Origin: an uncultured Bacillota bacterium
GTDB taxonomy: Bacteria; Bacillota; Dehalobacteriia; UBA7702
Direction of reading: 5' to 3'
Length of the DNA stretch: 27,364 bases
NCBI GenBank assembly: GCA_934702375.1
Contig: CAKUYE010000024.1
Coordinates: 1-27,364 of the forward strand
The notes beneath the pieces are model-generated. The model made no database searches. It was not told where the DNA came from and was given only the letters and a program-made list of their open reading frames with translations. A program made the translations under genes and the position numbers. Every line of letters starts with the position of its first letter. Position 1 is the first letter of the stretch. This document shows, in pieces, positions 24,102 through 27,364 of the stretch.

Positions 24102-24917
24102 ATGGAGTCGAAAGCGTTGTTGGCAGAAAAAGCAAAGCACATTCGCCAAAACATTATTGAAATGTTAGGTCAGGCAAAAAGCGGTCATCCCGGCGGATCT
24201 TTGGATTTGGCGGAGATTATGTCCGTTTTATATTTTGACGTGATGAATTTTGATTTTGCAGATCCCCAAAAAGAGGATCGGGATTATCTTGTATTGTCAA
24301 AAGGTCATGGTGCACCGGTATTGTACGGCACCTTTTGTGAAGGTGGTCTGATCGAAAAAGAAGAATTGAAAACTTTGCGTCAGCTTGGTTCTCGTCTCCA
24401 GGGGCATCCCGATCGCAAAAGATTGCCCGGTGCCGAAGCTTCTACCGGTTCTCTGGGGCAGGGCTTTGGCATTGCCAACGGCATTGCTTTGTCGATGAAA
24501 CTGCGGCAGAAGCCCAACCGTGTTTATGCCATTCTTGGTGATGGCGAGCTTGACGAAGGTATTATTTGGGAAGCTGCAATGTGTGCCGCCAACTATCATT
24601 TGGATAATCTTTGTGCCATTGTTGATAACAATGGTTTGCAGATTGACGGCTCCAATGATGAGGTTATGGCTCTCGGTGATATCGGTGCAAAATTTGCAGC
24701 CTTTGGTTTTGAAGTATTCCATGTAGATGGTCATGATATCGAAGCTTTGCAGGATGTTTTTGCCAAAGCGAAGGCTGTGACCGGCAAGCCTGTGGCAATT
24801 ATTGCCAAAACAGTGAAGGGCAAAGGTGTTTCCTTTATGGAAAATCAGGCCGGATGGCACGGAAAAGCAATGGATGCAGAGCAATTTGCTGCAGCAAAAG
24901 CAGAATTGGAGGGCTGA
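24102..24917 (+). CDS. Transketolase, N-terminal subunit
   Basis: A 271-residue half-transketolase carrying the thiamine diphosphate-binding domain. GHPGGSL (His29), SKGHGAP (His69), and the TPP/Mg motif beginning GDGELDEG (146-153) and ending at VDNNG are all present. With the next gene it forms the enzyme that moves two-carbon ketol units in the non-oxidative pentose phosphate pathway, supplying ribose-5-phosphate for PRPP and hence purines. I choose the ATG at 24102, 11 bases after TAGGAG; a GTG at 24090 overlaps that site. The split form is common in Clostridia and archaea. The stop is four bases before the next start. Confidence 0.92.
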   Translation: MESKALLAEKAKHIRQNIIEMLGQAKSGHPGGSLDLAEIMSVLYFDVMNFDFADPQKEDRDYLVLSKGHGAPVLYGTFCEGGLIEKEELKTLRQLGSRLQGHPDRKRLPGAEASTGSLGQGFGIANGIALSMKLRQKPNRVYAILGDGELDEGIIWEAAMCAANYHLDNLCAIVDNNGLQIDGSNDEVMALGDIGAKFAAFGFEVFHVDGHDIEALQDVFAKAKAVTGKPVAIIAKTVKGKGVSFMENQAGWHGKAMDAEQFAAAKAELEG

Positions 24918-24921
24918 GATT

Positions 24922-25857
24922 ATGGAAAAAATTGCAACAAGAGAGGCATACGGAAATGCTTTGGCAGAGATCGGTAAAACTAACGACAGCATTGTGGTAT
25001 TGGATGCTGACCTTTCCAAATCAACAAAAACGAATATTTTTGCCAAGGCTTTCCCGGAACGCTTTTTTGATATGGGGATTGCCGAAAGCAACATGGCCGC
25101 TACCGCCGCAGGTCTCGCCATTGGCGGTGATACCGTTTTTATGAGTAGCTTTGCTGTTTTTGCTACCGGACGTTGCTTTGAAGTGATCCGCAACAGTATT
25201 TGTTATCCCAATCTTAATGTAAAGATTGCGGCAACCCATGCCGGGGTTACCGTTGGTGAGGACGGCGGTTCTCATCAGAGTATTGAAGATATTGCAATTA
25301 TGCGCGTTCTTCCCAATATGCAGGTTTTTGTGCCTGCCGATGCCGTGGAAACGACGCAGATGGTTCGTTATATGGCCGATCATTTTGGCCCCATGTATTT
25401 GCGTTTGGGTCGAAGCGGACAACCGGTATTGTTTGATGATTCCTACTGTTTTGAACCGGGTAAATCTGCTGTTTTGAAGGATGGCAGTGATGTTGCGCTG
25501 TTTGCCTGCGGTTTGATGGTTTCCAAGGCTTTAGAGGCTGCGGAGGCATTGAAAGCAGAAGGGATTGATGCCGCGGTTATCAATGCATCCTCTCTGAAAC
25601 CTTTTGACCGTGATACCGTTGTGACTTATGCAAAAAAATGCGGCGCTATTGTTACCGCAGAGGAGCATAGCATTATCGGCGGCTTAGGCTCTGCCGTTGC
25701 CGAAGTGCTGGCAGAGGAACATCCTTGTATTATGGGACGCGTTGGTGTGCTGGATCGCTTTGGGCAGAGCGGTAAGCCCGATGCTCTGTTGGAAGAGTAC
25801 AACCTTACTGCTAAGGATATTGTTGCTAAGGCGAAGGACATTATCAAGAAAAAATAA
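24922..25857 (+). CDS. Transketolase, C-terminal subunit
   Basis: A 311-residue partner containing the pyrimidine-binding domain and the C-terminal domain of transketolase. ATREAYGNAL opens the protein. FFDMGIAESNMAATAAGLA includes Glu55, which should activate the TPP ring of the other subunit. TVGEDGGSHQSIEDIAIMR and TAEEHSIIGGLGSAVAEVLAE follow. The ATG at 24922 is picked because GGAGGG, which overlaps the end of the N-subunit gene, sits eight bases upstream; an in-frame ATG at 24826 lies deep in the preceding gene. A 1-deoxyxylulose-5-phosphate synthase is ruled out by the split organisation and motif set. A strong terminator follows. Confidence 0.92.
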   Translation: MEKIATREAYGNALAEIGKTNDSIVVLDADLSKSTKTNIFAKAFPERFFDMGIAESNMAATAAGLAIGGDTVFMSSFAVFATGRCFEVIRNSICYPNLNVKIAATHAGVTVGEDGGSHQSIEDIAIMRVLPNMQVFVPADAVETTQMVRYMADHFGPMYLRLGRSGQPVLFDDSYCFEPGKSAVLKDGSDVALFACGLMVSKALEAAEALKAEGIDAAVINASSLKPFDRDTVVTYAKKCGAIVTAEEHSIIGGLGSAVAEVLAEEHPCIMGRVGVLDRFGQSGKPDALLEEYNLTAKDIVAKAKDIIKKK

Positions 25858-25868
25858 AGAAAAACGGA

Positions 25869-25900
25869 GGGTGCCTCAAAGAATTTTGAGGCACCCTTTT
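25869..25900 (+). terminator. Intrinsic terminator after the transketolase genes
   Basis: GGGTGCCTCAAA (25869-25880) pairs perfectly with TTTGAGGCACCC (25885-25896), a 12-bp stem with a 4-base loop followed by T4. The ribosome binding site GGAG of the next gene starts directly after the T run, leaving no room for a separate promoter downstream of the hairpin. Confidence 0.87.
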
Positions 25901-25910
25901 GGAGTATAGA

Positions 25911-27364
25911 ATGGATCAATACGGAAAAGTGGAAAGTCTGGATTTTTTCGGCAACGGCATTTTGCATCAAGAGGGAAAGTGCTGCTTTATTAAAAATGCT
26001 TTGCCTAAAGAGGAAATCCATTATCGGCTTTCCGAAGAAAAAAAGCGATATGCCAAAGGGGTCTCTACGGAGATTTGTTTGGCATCTCCCTATCGGCAAA
26101 AGCCTTTTTGTGCCTGTTACGGTCAGTGTGGCGGCTGTGATTTCCAACATGTAGATTATCGCTTGGAGGTTGCGGCAAAGGAAAATCATGTTTTGCGCTC
26201 CCTGAAACAAATTGGCGGCATGGATGACTTTGAATTTCTTCCTTTGGCAGAAGGAGAGCAAATTTACGGCTATCGTAACCATGCCACCTTTCAGATGAAG
26301 GAGGGGCGCACCTGTTTTTATCAAGCCCAAAGCCACCGCCATGTGCCGGTGGAGCAGTGCGGTTTGCTGGAACCGGTTTTAAATGAGGCTTTATTTGTGA
26401 TAAACGGTTTGGCTTTGAAGGAAGCTGATACCGTTGCTTTGCGTTGTGATAACACCGGCCATCTTGTGGCGGTGATCTATGGCAATATCAAAAGGGATCT
26501 TGCCGATGTGTTGGAAAAACATGAGATATTTACCGGAATCGTGACGGTGTGGGAAAAGGGAACACGGGTCTACGGTGATGAGTACCTTTATTATGATTTT
26601 GACGGACGCCGGTTAAAGGTGTCCTTTCGCAGCTTTTTCCAAGTCAATACCGAAGCGGCTTTGTCCATGCTGCGGTATTGCCGTACCCTTACGGAAAGCT
26701 GTACTCATCGGCGCATTCTGGATCTTTATTGCGGCGTTGGAAGTATTGGTTTGTATCTGGCTTCTCCCGAGGATCGACTCTACGGGATTGAGATTGTAAA
26801 AGATGCGGTAATCCTTGCCGGAGAAAATTCAAAAAACAATGGAATTAAGGCCAAATATCTTGCCGGAAAAACGGAACAGCAGCTGAGGTCCTTTTTAAAG
26901 CAGATCCCCCAAGCAGATTTCGTGATTCTGGATCCACCCCGACAGGGATTGCAAAAAAATACTCCGGAAATTTTGCTGGAATATGCCGCAGAAACGATCC
27001 TCTATATCTCTTGTGATCCGGCTTCCCTAAGCCGGGACCTGAAAGCACTTTCAGAAAAATATAAGCTGATATCCGCAAAACCCTTCGACCTGTTCCCCAG
27101 AACCAGCCACGTTGAGACGGTTGTTCTTTTGTCCCAACTGAAACAAAAGCCGGATGATTACATTGATGTCACGATTGAACTTGATGATGTGGATATAACA
27201 TCTGCAGAGACTAAGGCAACATATGATGAGATAAAGAAGTATGTGGCGGAACATAATGCCGGCATGAAGGTTTCCAATCTGTATATCTCACAGGTAAAGA
27301 GAAAATGCGGAATTGAGGTTGGAAAGAATTATAATTTACCTAAACATGAAGACAGTAGGCAGCC
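25911..27364 (+). CDS. rlmD: 23S rRNA (uracil-5-)-methyltransferase, RlmD/RlmCD type, with C-terminal extension; 3' end outside window
   Basis: The frame runs open for 484 codons to the end of the window. It encodes a TrmA/RumA-family enzyme that methylates C5 of a 23S rRNA uridine with S-adenosylmethionine. A 4Fe-4S site is formed by Cys67, Cys73 and Cys76 (C-x5-C-x2-C) plus Cys150. SAM-binding DLYCGVGSIGLYLA, DPPRQGL, and the catalytic Cys368 in YISCDPASLSRDL follow, and the core ends with FPRTSHVETVVLLSQL. After about residue 412 there is an extra segment of at least 70 residues rich in charged helix-like sequence (TKATYDEIKKYV, ISQVKRKCGIEVGKNYNLP) that is not part of the catalytic fold. 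GGAG lies six bases before the ATG at 25911, just after a terminator. Whether U1939, U747 or both is the target cannot be read from sequence. Confidence 0.9.
   Translation, partial: MDQYGKVESLDFFGNGILHQEGKCCFIKNALPKEEIHYRLSEEKKRYAKGVSTEICLASPYRQKPFCACYGQCGGCDFQHVDYRLEVAAKENHVLRSLKQIGGMDDFEFLPLAEGEQIYGYRNHATFQMKEGRTCFYQAQSHRHVPVEQCGLLEPVLNEALFVINGLALKEADTVALRCDNTGHLVAVIYGNIKRDLADVLEKHEIFTGIVTVWEKGTRVYGDEYLYYDFDGRRLKVSFRSFFQVNTEAALSMLRYCRTLTESCTHRRILDLYCGVGSIGLYLASPEDRLYGIEIVKDAVILAGENSKNNGIKAKYLAGKTEQQLRSFLKQIPQADFVILDPPRQGLQKNTPEILLEYAAETILYISCDPASLSRDLKALSEKYKLISAKPFDLFPRTSHVETVVLLSQLKQKPDDYIDVTIELDDVDITSAETKATYDEIKKYVAEHNAGMKVSNLYISQVKRKCGIEVGKNYNLPKHEDSRQ

Overview
The window looks like chromosomal DNA from a low-to-moderate G+C, probably strictly anaerobic Firmicute (Bacillota), most likely Clostridia or a close relative. 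The reasons are strong AGGAGG-type ribosome binding sites, a T-box leader, a long single-chain PurL, a split transketolase, an AMP-forming arylacetate-CoA ligase paired with an ACT protein, and an aldo-keto reductase with a ferredoxin-type tail. I saw no transposase, phage gene, CRISPR array, tRNA or rRNA. The right end cuts an open gene.

Layout. Positions 1-3048, minus strand: two CPBP membrane proteases, a decayed TetR regulator fragment and an AI-2E-family exporter. The second CPBP gene appears to have lost its N-terminus, and the TetR gene has lost its DNA-binding half, so this is a zone of deletion. Positions 3146-5245, plus strand: a zinc-dependent phospholipase C-like protein, then a mannose-1-phosphate guanylyltransferase whose ribosome binding site lies inside the 3' arm of the intervening terminator hairpin.

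Positions 5319-18811, plus strand: one compact nine-gene unit with a good sigma-A promoter and a strong terminator, purE-purB-purC-purM-purN-purD-pcrA-ligA-purL. It encodes purine steps two to eight (GAR through AICAR) but not purF, purH or purK, and it carries the helicase/ligase pair pcrA-ligA between purD and purL.

Positions 18852-23682, minus strand: a Na+/solute symporter behind a T-box riboswitch whose specifier reads as tyrosine (TAC). Upstream on the same strand is a three-gene set: aldo-keto reductase, phenylacetate-CoA ligase and a double-ACT protein. Together they suggest an aromatic amino acid or arylacetate locus.

Positions 23767-27364, plus strand: a small beta-grasp (MoaD/ThiS-like) protein, both halves of transketolase, a terminator, and a 23S rRNA uracil-5 methyltransferase with an unusual C-terminal extension that runs off the end.

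Most genes are ordinary housekeeping functions. I found no clear case of a wholly new system. The points most worth checking are the tyrosine T-box on a symporter, pcrA-ligA inside the pur operon, the tail on the rRNA methyltransferase, and the ribosome binding site built into a terminator.
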